A stretch of DNA of 64,000 bases from Candidatus Scatomonas pullistercoris (GCA_018713515.1 DVOO01000029.1:57154-121153); one strand, 5' to 3'; positions 52,961-61,165 are shown, counted from the stretch's first letter. Made by a program: numbers and translations. Notes: generated by a model from the sequence alone, not told the origin.

Positions 52961-54706
52961 ATGAAACGACTGCTGCATTATCTGAAAAAGAACCGAAAAG
53001 AAGCCATCCTGGCGCCCCTCTTTAAAATGCTGGAGGCCAGCTTTGAGCTGATCATTCCTCTGGTGGTGGCGCGGATCATCGATGTGGGCATCAACAGCCG
53101 GGACTTCGGCTACATTCTCCGGATGGGCGGCCTGATGATCCTGCTGGGCGTTGTCGGCCTGGCCAGTTCTGTAACCGCCCAGTTTTTCGCGGCCAAGGCC
53201 GCTACCTGCGCCGGAACCGCCATGCGGAACGATCTGTTCGCCCATATCCAGTCTTTCTCCTATCAGGAAATCGACAGGCTTGGCACTTCTACCCTGATCA
53301 CCCGCATGACCAGCGATATCAACCAGGTACAGAACGGGGTGAACATGTTTCTGCGCCTGTTTCTGCGCTCGCCCTTCGTGGTGATCGGCGCCATGATCAT
53401 GGCTTTCGCGGTGGACGCCCATACAGCTTCTGCCTTCGGCGTATCCATTCCGGTGCTCTTCGCCGTCGTCTTCGCAATTCTCCTGGTCAGCATGCCCCTT
53501 TACAGGAAGGTACAGCAGCAGCTGGACCGTCTGCTGCTCTCCACCCGGGAAAATCTTCTGGGCGTCCGGGTGGTCCGCGCCTTCAACCGGCAGAAAAGCG
53601 AGATGCAGCAGTTTGGGGATGACAGCCGGGAGCTGTACCGGCGCCAGATCTATGTAGGAAAAATTTCTGCCCTTCTGAATCCGGTCACCTACGTGATCAT
53701 CAATCTGGGCATCATCGCGATTCTCTGGATCGGAGGAGGCCGGGTAAATATCGGCATGTTATCCCAGGGACAGGTTATCGCGCTGATCAACTATATGTCC
53801 CAGATCCTGGTGGAGCTGATCAAGCTGGCCAACCTGATTATTCTTCTGTCCCGGGCCAGCGCCAGCCTGAACCGGGTCAACAGCATCTTCGACATCCGCT
53901 CCAGCCTGCAGGAGGGGAGCCGGATTCTGAATACCTCTCCCGGAAGCGTCTCCGGGCCCATGGTCGCTTTCCGGAACGTGACCTTCTGCTACGGCGGTTC
54001 CCGGGAGCCTTCCCTTACGGATATTACCTTTGAGGCCGCGGCCGGGGAGACCATCGGCGTCATCGGCGGCACCGGCTCGGGAAAAACGACTCTGGTCAAT
54101 CTGATCCCGCGGTTCTACGATGCGACCTCCGGTTCCGTGGAGATCGCCGGACAGAACGTCCGGGAACTGGATTCCACCAGCCTGCGGGCAGCCATCGGCA
54201 TTGTGCCCCAGCGGGCGGCCCTGTTCCGCGGAACACTTCGGGACAACATGCGCTGGGGAAAAAAAGACGCCTCCGATGAGGAAATCTGGCGGGCGCTGGA
54301 AATCGCCCAGGCCAGAGAATTTGTGGACAGCAGGGAGATGGGGCTTGCTCTTCCCATCGAACAGGGAGGACGCAATCTCTCCGGCGGCCAGAAGCAGAGG
54401 CTTACCATAGCCAGAGCCCTGGTGCGGAATCCCCGGATCCTGATCCTGGATGACAGCGCCTCCGCCCTGGACTTTGCCACAGATGCCCGGCTGCGGAAGG
54501 CCATTCACGAGCACACGGAGGGAACCACCGTATTTCTGGTGTCCCAGCGGGTTGCCACCGTAAAAAACGCAGACCGTATTCTTGTGCTGGATGACGGACA
54601 CCTGGCCGCCTGCGGCACACATACGGAGCTTCTGAAGAGCAGTGAAATATACCGGGAAATCTGCGAGTCCCAGTTGACAAGAGAGGAGATGGAAAAAGAT
54701 GGCTGA
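52961..54706 (+). CDS. Heterodimeric ABC exporter, degenerate-site half
   Basis: This 581-residue protein has six membrane helices in residues 1-300 (YLKKNRKEAILAPLFKMLEA) followed by an ATPase: GGTGSGKTTLVNLIPRF, NLSGGQKQRLTIARA and ILILDDSASALDFATD. In Walker B the catalytic Glu is Asp, marking the non-catalytic site of a heterodimer such as BmrCD or TM287/288. It is paralogous to the truncated gene at 48370, and this copy is complete. Its stop overlaps the start of the partner gene by 8 bases. Substrates of this class are mostly hydrophobic drugs or lipids. The ribosome site is GGAGGA. Confidence 0.94.
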   Translation: MKRLLHYLKKNRKEAILAPLFKMLEASFELIIPLVVARIIDVGINSRDFGYILRMGGLMILLGVVGLASSVTAQFFAAKAATCAGTAMRNDLFAHIQSFSYQEIDRLGTSTLITRMTSDINQVQNGVNMFLRLFLRSPFVVIGAMIMAFAVDAHTASAFGVSIPVLFAVVFAILLVSMPLYRKVQQQLDRLLLSTRENLLGVRVVRAFNRQKSEMQQFGDDSRELYRRQIYVGKISALLNPVTYVIINLGIIAILWIGGGRVNIGMLSQGQVIALINYMSQILVELIKLANLIILLSRASASLNRVNSIFDIRSSLQEGSRILNTSPGSVSGPMVAFRNVTFCYGGSREPSLTDITFEAAAGETIGVIGGTGSGKTTLVNLIPRFYDATSGSVEIAGQNVRELDSTSLRAAIGIVPQRAALFRGTLRDNMRWGKKDASDEEIWRALEIAQAREFVDSREMGLALPIEQGGRNLSGGQKQRLTIARALVRNPRILILDDSASALDFATDARLRKAIHEHTEGTTVFLVSQRVATVKNADRILVLDDGHLAACGTHTELLKSSEIYREICESQLTREEMEKDG

Positions 54707-56477
54707 AAAATCCAGTTCAAATCAACAGAAGGGTACCGGCCCGGATACCCGCGGCACTCTCAGGAGAATTCTGCAGAGCATACGGCCCTACCGTTTTCTG
54801 GTAGTCCTGTCTCTCCTTCTGTCTGTTGCGTCCGTTCTCCTGACCCTTTACATTCCCATTCTCACCGGGGACGCGGTGGATCTGATCATTGACCGGGGGC
54901 TTGTGGATTTCGCGGGGCTGCTCCGCATTATCCGGAATATTCTGATCTGTATTCTCTTAACCGCTGTTTTCCAGTGGCTGATGAACCATATCAACAACAA
55001 GATTACCTACCACATTGTCCAGGATCTCCGCACCAGAGCCTTCTGTCATCTGCAGAAGCTTCCCCTTTCCTTTATTGATTCGCACCCTTCCGGAGATCTG
55101 ATCAGCCGGGTCATCACGGATATCGAACAGTTTTCCGATGGCCTGCTGATGGGCTTTACCCAGCTTTTTTCAGGTGTCGTAACCATCGTCGGCACGATCC
55201 TGTTCATGCTGTCCATCCATCCCCTGATCACGCTGGTGGTGGTGGTCTTAAGCCCCATGTCCTTCTTTATCGCCGGATTTATCTCCAGGAAGACCTTTCT
55301 CATGTTCCAGAAGCAGTCGGAGACCCGGGGAGATCTCACGGCTCTGACGGATGAAATGCTGGGAAATTTAAAGACGGTCATTGCCTTCGACCACCAGGAG
55401 GAGGCCCAGGAGGAGTTCCGAAAAATCAATGAAGAACTGGCCGGCTACAGCCTGAAGGCCACCTTCTTCTCCTCCCTGACCAATCCGACAACCCGTTTTA
55501 TGTATGCCGCCATCTATGCCGGCGTAACTATTGCGGGCTGCTTTACCGTAATTCACGGAGGACTGTCCGTGGGACAGCTGTCCAGCTTCCTCTCCTATAC
55601 CAATCAGTACACAAAACCCTTCAACGAGATTACCGGGGTCATCACGGAATTCCAGAATTCCCTGGCCTCTGCCGGCCGGGTCTTCACCCTGCTGGATCAG
55701 GAAGCTCTTCCAGACGATGAAACCGGGAACGTTCTGACGAACGTAAAGGGTCAGGTGGACCTGGAACACGTTTTCTTCTCCTATACGCCTGAGAAAAAGC
55801 TGATTGAGGATTTCAGCCTGCAGGTACGGCCGGGCCAGCGGATCGCCATTGTGGGCCCCACCGGCTGCGGCAAAACGACGCTGATCAATCTCCTGATGCG
55901 GTTTTACGATACGGACAGCGGCACCATCCGGGTTGACGGACAGGATATCCGCGGCGTAAGCCGGAGCAGCCTCCGGGCCAATTACGGCATGGTACTCCAG
56001 GAAACCTGGCTGAAGTCCGCCACCATCCGGGAAAATATCACCTACGGCTGTCCGGACGCCACGGAAGAAGAGATGATCCGGGCCGCGAAGGAGGCCCACG
56101 CCCACAGCTTTATCATGCGTATGCCCCAGGGCTATGACACCGTCATCGGCGAGGACGGCGGCAGCCTGTCCCAGGGACAGAAGCAGCTGCTCTGCATCGC
56201 GCGGGTCATGCTGCGTCTTCCGCCCATGCTGATCCTGGACGAGGCGACCTCCTCCATCGATACCATGACGGAAATCCGTATCCAGAAAGCCTTTTCCCGG
56301 ATGATGACCGGCCGCACCAGCTTTATTGTGGCCCACCGGCTCTCCACCATCCGGGAAGCCGACGTAATCCTTGTGATGCGGGACGGACACATTCTGGAGC
56401 AGGGGGATCACGAAACACTGCTGAAAAAAGGCGGATTTTACGCGGAGCTGTACAACAGCCAGTTCGCCCCCGTCTGA
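54699..56477 (+). CDS. Heterodimeric ABC exporter, catalytic half
   Basis: This 592-residue protein has six membrane helices (ILQSIRPYRFLVVLSLLLSV), then an ATPase with GPTGCGKTTLINLLMRF, SLSQGQKQLLCIARV and MLILDEATSSIDTMTE, with the catalytic Glu present, as expected for the active site of the pair. It is translationally coupled to the degenerate half through an 8-base overlap. It lacks the 35-residue insert found in the paralogue at 46473. A bidirectional terminator follows. Confidence 0.94.
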   Translation: MAEKSSSNQQKGTGPDTRGTLRRILQSIRPYRFLVVLSLLLSVASVLLTLYIPILTGDAVDLIIDRGLVDFAGLLRIIRNILICILLTAVFQWLMNHINNKITYHIVQDLRTRAFCHLQKLPLSFIDSHPSGDLISRVITDIEQFSDGLLMGFTQLFSGVVTIVGTILFMLSIHPLITLVVVVLSPMSFFIAGFISRKTFLMFQKQSETRGDLTALTDEMLGNLKTVIAFDHQEEAQEEFRKINEELAGYSLKATFFSSLTNPTTRFMYAAIYAGVTIAGCFTVIHGGLSVGQLSSFLSYTNQYTKPFNEITGVITEFQNSLASAGRVFTLLDQEALPDDETGNVLTNVKGQVDLEHVFFSYTPEKKLIEDFSLQVRPGQRIAIVGPTGCGKTTLINLLMRFYDTDSGTIRVDGQDIRGVSRSSLRANYGMVLQETWLKSATIRENITYGCPDATEEEMIRAAKEAHAHSFIMRMPQGYDTVIGEDGGSLSQGQKQLLCIARVMLRLPPMLILDEATSSIDTMTEIRIQKAFSRMMTGRTSFIVAHRLSTIREADVILVMRDGHILEQGDHETLLKKGGFYAELYNSQFAPV

Positions 56478-56499
56478 ATTCATCATTCCCCGCAGCGCA

Positions 56500-56555
56500 G
56501 AACAGGAACCGGGAGAAGCAGCTGTACGCCGCGCTTCCCGGTTCCTGTTCTTTTC
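56500..56555. terminator. Bidirectional terminator between the ABC operon and the sigma-like gene
   Basis: GAACAGGAACCGGGA pairs with TCCCGGTTCCTGTTC (15 bp), followed on the plus strand by TTTTC. Confidence 0.8.
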
Positions 56556-57169
56556 TATACGTCCTCAAGATTCACCATTTCCTGTCCCTGTCTGTTCTCT
56601 GGATTCCCGCGGGTTCCCGCGTAGATCCCGATTCCCAGCAGTACCGCCAGAACCAGCAGCGCCGCGCCGGAAATGCATGCTTTCCGGAACTTTCTTCTGG
56701 AGGAACGCTGCTCTCTCTTTCCCAGCCGGTCCAGTCCCTCTTCTACCGCTTCCGAAAGTTCCTCCGGAATGTCAATAGCCGTTACTCGCCTTACCTCTTT
56801 TCCGATCTCCGCCGTATCCTGGCGCATATTTGCCTTTGCCCGGTCCAGATAAGCCTTCACAGAGCCCTCCGGAATATCCATGGCGTAAGCGATCTCCCCA
56901 ATCTCCATCTTCTGCATATGGCGGAGATACAGGGCGGTGAGATATCGGTTGGGCTTCTGATTAATAGTACTCTCCGCCAGCAGGCCTCTGGTAATCTGCA
57001 GCTTAAAGCTCTGCCCGTCATCCAGATCTCTGATTCTCCGAAAGCCTTCACAGGCAGCCGTGCGTACCGCCTCCAGCGCCGGCTGCTTATCCCCCAGATA
57101 GAAGAAAGCAATCCGGTACAGATACTCGCTCTGCTCCCTGAAAAGGTTCGCGTATACTTTTAACTTCAC
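56555..57169 (-). CDS. ECF-like sigma factor with C-terminal transmembrane helix
   Basis: A 204-residue protein from a GTG start behind AAGGGG. Residues 1-60 resemble a reduced sigma region 2 (FREQSEYLYRIAFFYLGDKQ). Residues about 78-120 are a clear region 4 HTH (YLTALYLRHMQKMEIGEIAY, AMDIPEGSVKAYLDRAK). Then a charged linker leads to one hydrophobic helix, ACISGAALLVLAVLLGIGIY, and a short extracellular tail. ECF sigmas are normally soluble and the membrane helix belongs to a separate anti-sigma, so this looks like a sigma/anti-sigma fusion remnant or a membrane-tethered regulator. No separate anti-sigma gene is adjacent. Confidence 0.8.
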   Translation of the reverse strand: MKLKVYANLFREQSEYLYRIAFFYLGDKQPALEAVRTAACEGFRRIRDLDDGQSFKLQITRGLLAESTINQKPNRYLTALYLRHMQKMEIGEIAYAMDIPEGSVKAYLDRAKANMRQDTAEIGKEVRRVTAIDIPEELSEAVEEGLDRLGKREQRSSRRKFRKACISGAALLVLAVLLGIGIYAGTRGNPENRQGQEMVNLEDV

Positions 57170-57241
57170 TTTGCTACCCCTTTACTGACTCCATATAAAA
57201 TTCAGTCCCCTTCATCTGAACTGTCTGCATTTCTGTGCATT

Positions 57242-57250
57242 ATCATACCA
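57242..57250 (-). promoter_or_regulatory. Extended -10 promoter of the membrane-tethered sigma-like gene
   Basis: TGGTATGAT on the minus strand, about 75 bases before the GTG start. The upstream DNA is very AT-rich without a distinct -35. Confidence 0.35.
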
Positions 57251-57337
57251 TATTTTTTTCTATATTTCTTTAACATTTTATGAACTTTGTAAAAAATATG
57301 CAACATTTTCCTCTTTTTTCGACAGGCTCCGGGGCGG

Positions 57338-57697
57338 TCACTTTTTCCGGAAAACCTTCTTTTCAGTGCCGCCGGCGATCCGCGCCAGCCCCCGGTAATG
57401 GCGGCTCAGCATCAGAATGGCCCCGATTCCCGCATACCAGACCGTTATCCGCGGCTCTCCCCCGGAAAGCAGCCAGGCAAGTCCCATGGCCGCGGCTGTT
57501 TTTAGTATATCTCCGGCCAGCACAAAAAAGCCGGCCTTCTTCCCTACATTCGCCATAACATTTGCCATGCCCGGATTGCCCGTCCCGATCTTTCCGATCG
57601 GTTTTTTCGCAAAAACTTTCGCGGCAATTTCCGCTGTCAGAATGCCGCCCAGCAGATATCCCACCGCCAGGCTGCAAAGCCTCACTTTCAGTTCCAT
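57338..57697 (-). CDS. PlsY-like protein, C-terminally truncated
   Basis: 119 residues with a good ribosome site (AAGGAG). The start matches acyl-phosphate:glycerol-3-phosphate acyltransferase PlsY: SLAVGYLLGGILTAEI helix, then the catalytic loop KIGTGNPGMANVMANVGKKA and DILKTAAA. PlsY is about 200 residues with seven helices and a second loop HN(Y/F)...GGKGVA. Here that region reads SRHYRGLARIAGGTEKKVFR and the frame ends, so the last three or four helices are absent. It is either a degraded paralogue or a shortened relative. A functional plsY would be expected elsewhere. Phospholipid synthesis by this protein alone is doubtful. Confidence 0.7.
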   Translation of the reverse strand: MELKVRLCSLAVGYLLGGILTAEIAAKVFAKKPIGKIGTGNPGMANVMANVGKKAGFFVLAGDILKTAAAMGLAWLLSGGEPRITVWYAGIGAILMLSRHYRGLARIAGGTEKKVFRKK

Positions 57698-57747
57698 CCT
57701 TACGGCTCCTTAACTAAACATTTTTTTCAAAAAATTTCAAAAAACTC

Positions 57748-57776
57748 TTTACAATCTCCAGATCCTGTTGTATAAT
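57748..57776 (+). promoter_or_regulatory. tRNA-Pro promoter
   Basis: TTTACA-N17-TATAAT ends 18 bases before the tRNA. Confidence 0.8.
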
Positions 57777-57794
57777 CTTTTTCGTTGAGTGCTT

Positions 57795-57869
57795 CGGGGT
57801 ATGGCTCAGTTTGGCTAGAGCGCACGGCTGGGGGCCGTGAGGTCGCAGGTTCGAATCCTGTTACCCCGA
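57795..57869 (+). tRNA. tRNA-Pro (anticodon GGG)
   Basis: A 75-base cloverleaf: acceptor CGGGGTA/TACCCCG with discriminator A, D-arm GCTC/GAGC, anticodon stem CACGG/CCGTG with loop CTGGGGG (anticodon GGG), and T-arm loop TTCGAAT. CCA is not encoded. The promoter and terminator closely flank it, so it is transcribed alone. Confidence 0.96.
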
Positions 57870-57879
57870 TTTCTGTAGG

Positions 57880-57923
57880 CTTTGCACAGTTTTCAATCAG
57901 GAAATCTGTGCAAAGTTTTTTTA
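57880..57923 (+). terminator. Terminator after tRNA-Pro
   Basis: CTTTGCACAG pairs with CTGTGCAAAG, followed by seven T residues. Confidence 0.92.
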
Positions 57924-58195
57924 TTATCTTCCATATCTTTCTGTATCTCAAAAATACCATTCCTGTCATATCTCTTCCTTCGCATCTCCGTACATTTATT
58001 TTCTCTGCCCCATCAGTTTCAGTTTATCACATAATTCCCGATTGTCCATAGCAGCCGGCCCTTGCCGCAGTTAACATACTGCTTACATTTAATTTACATA
58101 TATTTGATTGTGAATTTTCCTGCGGCCTGTTACCATACAATCACTATATTCAAAGGGTATATTCTTGCCTTCTTTTCAGGTCCGCCGCGCCGCGG
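57924..58195. other. AT-rich intergenic region upstream of sigI
   Basis: About 270 bases between the tRNA terminator and the SigI-type promoter. No ORF with a ribosome site and no convincing hairpin is visible. Weak -10-like sequences such as TACAAT occur, so an additional vegetative sigI promoter is possible. Confidence 0.5.
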
Positions 58196-58222
58196 CCCCG
58201 AAAATTCCCAATTCTTTTCGTA
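58196..58222 (+). promoter_or_regulatory. Probable SigI-dependent promoter of sigI-rsgI
   Basis: CCCCGAAAA and CGTA are arranged as CCCC-N19-CGTA, resembling the CCCC/A-rich -35 and CGWA -10 of SigI promoters. It stands 32 bases before the sigI start. The same spacing recurs before the PepSY lipoprotein gene, which supports autoregulation. Confidence 0.5.
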
Positions 58223-58254
58223 CTCTATATAACAGGAGGGGTGGAGCACAGAAG

Positions 58255-58992
58255 ATGGTAAATACAGAACATGAAATTGTGGAAAAAGTTTACGCCGCCA
58301 AAACGGATTCCCGGGCGGCTGATGCGCTGATTCAGCAGTATCTCGGATTCATCCGGAAGGAGGCGGCCCGCACTGTTTACCGGACCGGCAGCAGCCGGGA
58401 GGACGAAGAAAGCATCGCCATGTTTGCCTTTTATGAAGCCATATTAAGCTATGAAAAGGACCGGGGCGCTTTTCTCTCCTACGCCGCAAGGGCGATCCGG
58501 AACCGCCTTATCGACTATTACCGGAAAGAAAAAAGGCACCGGAAAATCATTTCCCTGGATACGCCTTTCCAGGCGGAGGACGAGGGGATCCGTCTGATGG
58601 ATACGCTGGCCGACGATACCGACCACTTTGACGGCTATGCACACCGGGAGGCAAGTCAGCAGGAAATCCGGGAATTTGAAAAAAAGCTGGAGGAATTCGG
58701 AATTTCCTTTTCCGATGTGGCGGACAACTGCCCCCGGCAAAAACGCACTTTTACCGCCTGTATCCGGGCACTGGAATACGCCAGAGAGCATCCGGAGCTC
58801 CTGGAGCAGCTCCTTCGCAGCAGAAAATTACCCGTCAGTGAGCTCTCCGCCGGTTCCGGCACTGACCGGAAGACCATGGAGAGACACCGGAAATATCTCG
58901 TGGCTATCCTGCTGGCATTCACCAACGGCTATGAAATCATCCGGGGACATCTCTGTCAGATCGGAAAAGGAAAGGAGGAAGCTGCCATATGA
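58255..58992 (+). CDS. sigI: RNA polymerase sigma factor SigI
   Basis: 245 residues starting at MVNTEHEIVEKVYAAKTDSR; the track prefix of 30 residues is upstream of the ribosome site. The SigI family is recognised by RTGSSREDEESIAMFAFYEA, the RGAFLSYAARAIRNRLIDYY -10-binding helix and the C-terminal SigI domain with KLEEFGISFSDVADNCPRQK. The C-terminal helix-turn-helix (LPVSELSAGSGTDRKTMERH) reads the -35. SigI responds to heat and wall stress in Bacillus and to polysaccharides in cellulolytic clostridia. It overlaps rsgI by ATGA. Confidence 0.93.
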   Translation: MVNTEHEIVEKVYAAKTDSRAADALIQQYLGFIRKEAARTVYRTGSSREDEESIAMFAFYEAILSYEKDRGAFLSYAARAIRNRLIDYYRKEKRHRKIISLDTPFQAEDEGIRLMDTLADDTDHFDGYAHREASQQEIREFEKKLEEFGISFSDVADNCPRQKRTFTACIRALEYAREHPELLEQLLRSRKLPVSELSAGSGTDRKTMERHRKYLVAILLAFTNGYEIIRGHLCQIGKGKEEAAI

Positions 58993-59870
58993 AATATCTG
59001 GTTATGGAAACTCATCCGTCCTATGCAGTGCTTCTGGACCAGTCCGGCCGTTTCCTGAAAGCAGCAAATCTGAACTACCATGTGGGCGATACCGTAACGG
59101 ATATTATAGAACTGTCGCCTGTACCAGACACCGGCCAGAAGCAGCTCCGTCTGCTACGCAGAATAACGGGAAGCCTGACGGCCGCCGCAGCCTGCTTCCT
59201 TCTGCTGTTCTTCGGCGTATACCGGCCAAACTTCACGCCATACGGAACCGTACGTCTTCAGATCAATCCCGATATTCAGATGACGTTAAGCAAGACGGAA
59301 CGGGTCCTGGATCTGGACGCGCTGAATCCGGACGGGGAGGCCCTGCTGGAAGGGTACGAGTACCGTGGGAAAGACCGCGAACAGGCTTCCGAAGAACTGG
59401 TCAGCCGCGCTATGGATATGGGATATCTGGGCGAAGGCGGCATTGTCTCTATTACCGTGGAAAGCGATGACAGCAGCTGGCGGCAGGAGGAGGAAGAAAA
59501 GTCCCTGTCCCAGATGCGGGAAAAATACGGCAGAACTATTATCATCCGCACAGGCATTATGGAGGGAGAAACAGAAGAACCTCCGCTGCAGACAGAATCG
59601 GACGTGGAAATTATTATTGATCTGCCCACGCCTACCCCTGCACCCCAGACAGTAACGCCTACACCCGCCCCTGTCATCATACCTTCAGATGACGATGACG
59701 ACGATAATGAGGGTGTCATCCAGCCGGGCGATGACGATGATAATGGCGATGACTGGGAGGAGGTTCCCGGGGATAATAGCGGCAATGTTCCGGATGATGA
59801 CAGCGAGGACGGGGATGACGATGACAGGGATGACGATGATGACGGTGACGGCGATGATGACGATGATTAA
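58989..59870 (+). CDS. rsgI: RsgI-type anti-sigma factor with aspartate-rich extracellular tail
   Basis: In this 293-residue protein, residues 1 to about 50 are the cytoplasmic RsgI N domain that holds SigI (VMETHPSYAVLLDQSGRFLK). A membrane helix lies near 57-78. The extracellular RsgI middle domain starts YGTVRLQINPDIQMTL; its Asn-Pro is where RsgI proteins are known to autocleave. A Pro/Thr linker (PTPTPAPQTVTPTPAP) leads to about 60 residues dominated by Asp (GDDDDNGDDWEEVP). RsgI tails usually carry carbohydrate-binding modules or a disordered region, so this acidic tail could sense cations, charge or wall spacing. Confidence 0.9.
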   Translation: MKYLVMETHPSYAVLLDQSGRFLKAANLNYHVGDTVTDIIELSPVPDTGQKQLRLLRRITGSLTAAAACFLLLFFGVYRPNFTPYGTVRLQINPDIQMTLSKTERVLDLDALNPDGEALLEGYEYRGKDREQASEELVSRAMDMGYLGEGGIVSITVESDDSSWRQEEEEKSLSQMREKYGRTIIIRTGIMEGETEEPPLQTESDVEIIIDLPTPTPAPQTVTPTPAPVIIPSDDDDDDNEGVIQPGDDDDNGDDWEEVPGDNSGNVPDDDSEDGDDDDRDDDDDGDGDDDDD

Positions 59871-59896
59871 AATTTTTTCAGTTTTTTTCCTTCCAA

Positions 59897-59923
59897 CCCC
59901 GGTTTTGGGAAAAGGGCCCCGTA
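59897..59923 (+). promoter_or_regulatory. Probable SigI-dependent promoter of the PepSY lipoprotein gene
   Basis: CCCC-N19-CGTA, the same elements and spacing as before sigI, 53 bases before the lipoprotein start. The DNA between the boxes differs, so the shared spacing is not simple duplication. Confidence 0.45.
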
Positions 59924-59975
59924 TTCTTCTGACATAAAAGCAAAAAAATTTTGGAAATGGAAAGGAGATCAAACT

Positions 59976-61058
59976 ATGACGAGGAAAGTAAACTTTAAAA
60001 AAACATGTATCGCATTAACTTCCGGTATTCTTTTGGCAGGTATGACGGCCTGCGGTTCCAGCCAGGAGACCGCGCAGGTCAGCACGCAGCCCAGCCGCCC
60101 CGCCTCTGTTACTCCCGAAACAGACAGCAATGAACCCGCCGGCACACTCCTGCTGAGTGTCAACCCGGAGATTGAAATTGCCTATGACAGGACAGGTGAT
60201 GTACTTTCTCTGGAAGGACTGAATGAAGACGGTAAAGCTGTAGTTTCCTCCTGCACCGGCTATGAAGGCCAGCCCTGCCGGGAAGTGGCGGGGGAACTCG
60301 TAACAGCAATAAATGAAGGGGGATATTTTGACACCACCATAGCCGGTCATGAGAAAAACATTATCCTGAAGCTGGCAAAGGGCTCTGAATATCCCCACGC
60401 GGAATTTCTGGATGAAATAGCCGATGAGATCCGGATCACTGTGGAAACGAATCAGATCGGTTCTCAGGCTGTAGCCCTTGACGATGATGATTATGACGAT
60501 GTTCTGGGCGAAAAAGGCTATATCGGTGAGCAGGCGGCGCAGGAAATTATCTCCGCGCAGCTGGGCCGCGATGATCTGCAGTTCACCGTAAAGGAATATG
60601 AGCTGGATGACGGGATTTATGAGATTGAATTTATCATGGACGGTGTGGAATATGAGTACGAAGTAGACGCCGTTACCGGAAAGGTCCATGAGGCAGAGCG
60701 GGATGACGATGGCGGAGCACAGATTCCTGCTGCCGGTACACCGGCCCCTGCTGCTCCCTCCCCCACTGTTCCCCCGCAGACAGGCAATTTTGATGACGAC
60801 TGGGATGACATTTACGAGGATGACCGGGATGACGATGACATTGACGATGATGACTGGGATGACGGGCCGGATGATTCATACGACGATGATTACGATGATG
60901 ACTGGGACGATTATTATGACGATGACAGCGATGATGACCGGGATGATGATGACATTGACGATAATGACTGGGATGACGATAATGAAGATGATGACCGCGA
61001 TGATGATTGGGACGATATGGATGATGATCAGAATGATGACGACGACGATGACGACTGA
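59976..61058 (+). CDS. PepSY-domain lipoprotein with RsgI-like domain and long aspartate-rich tail
   Basis: This 360-residue protein has a lipobox (ILLAGMTACGSSQE, Cys26). An RsgI-like middle domain follows (LLSVNPEIEIAYDRTGDVLS, with the Asn-Pro), then at about 175-240 a PepSY segment (AAQEIISAQLGRDDLQFTVK and EYEVDAVTGKVHEAER). A Pro/Ala linker precedes roughly 95 residues that are about two thirds Asp with spaced Trp/Tyr (DDDWDDIYEDDRDD). It sits outside the membrane. The shared domain and tail with RsgI, and the shared promoter pattern, suggest it works in the same sensing pathway, perhaps as a ligand competitor or cation binder. The DNA of the tail is a GAT/GAC near-repeat. Confidence 0.88.
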   Translation: MTRKVNFKKTCIALTSGILLAGMTACGSSQETAQVSTQPSRPASVTPETDSNEPAGTLLLSVNPEIEIAYDRTGDVLSLEGLNEDGKAVVSSCTGYEGQPCREVAGELVTAINEGGYFDTTIAGHEKNIILKLAKGSEYPHAEFLDEIADEIRITVETNQIGSQAVALDDDDYDDVLGEKGYIGEQAAQEIISAQLGRDDLQFTVKEYELDDGIYEIEFIMDGVEYEYEVDAVTGKVHEAERDDDGGAQIPAAGTPAPAAPSPTVPPQTGNFDDDWDDIYEDDRDDDDIDDDDWDDGPDDSYDDDYDDDWDDYYDDDSDDDRDDDDIDDNDWDDDNEDDDRDDDWDDMDDDQNDDDDDDD

Positions 61059-61131
61059 TTTCCAGCTTCTGAGAGCTGATTATTAAAAAATACGCATCCG
61101 GTTTACGCTATCGGGAAGATGGCATCTGATT

Positions 61132-61165
61132 TCAGGGAGGACAGCTGACAGGCCGTCCTCCCTGA
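61132..61165. terminator. Hairpin between convergent genes
   Basis: TCAGGGAGGAC and GTCCTCCCTGA form a perfect 11-bp stem with a 12-base loop. No T-run follows on either strand, so terminator function is likely but not certain. Confidence 0.6.

Noticed and set aside
59689-61086. GAT/GAC-rich tracts resembling a satellite or CRISPR-like repeat
   Set aside because: The repeats are irregular trinucleotides that encode the Asp tails in frame; there are no spacers or constant repeat units. Opposite-strand Ile/Val-rich ORFs here are shadows.
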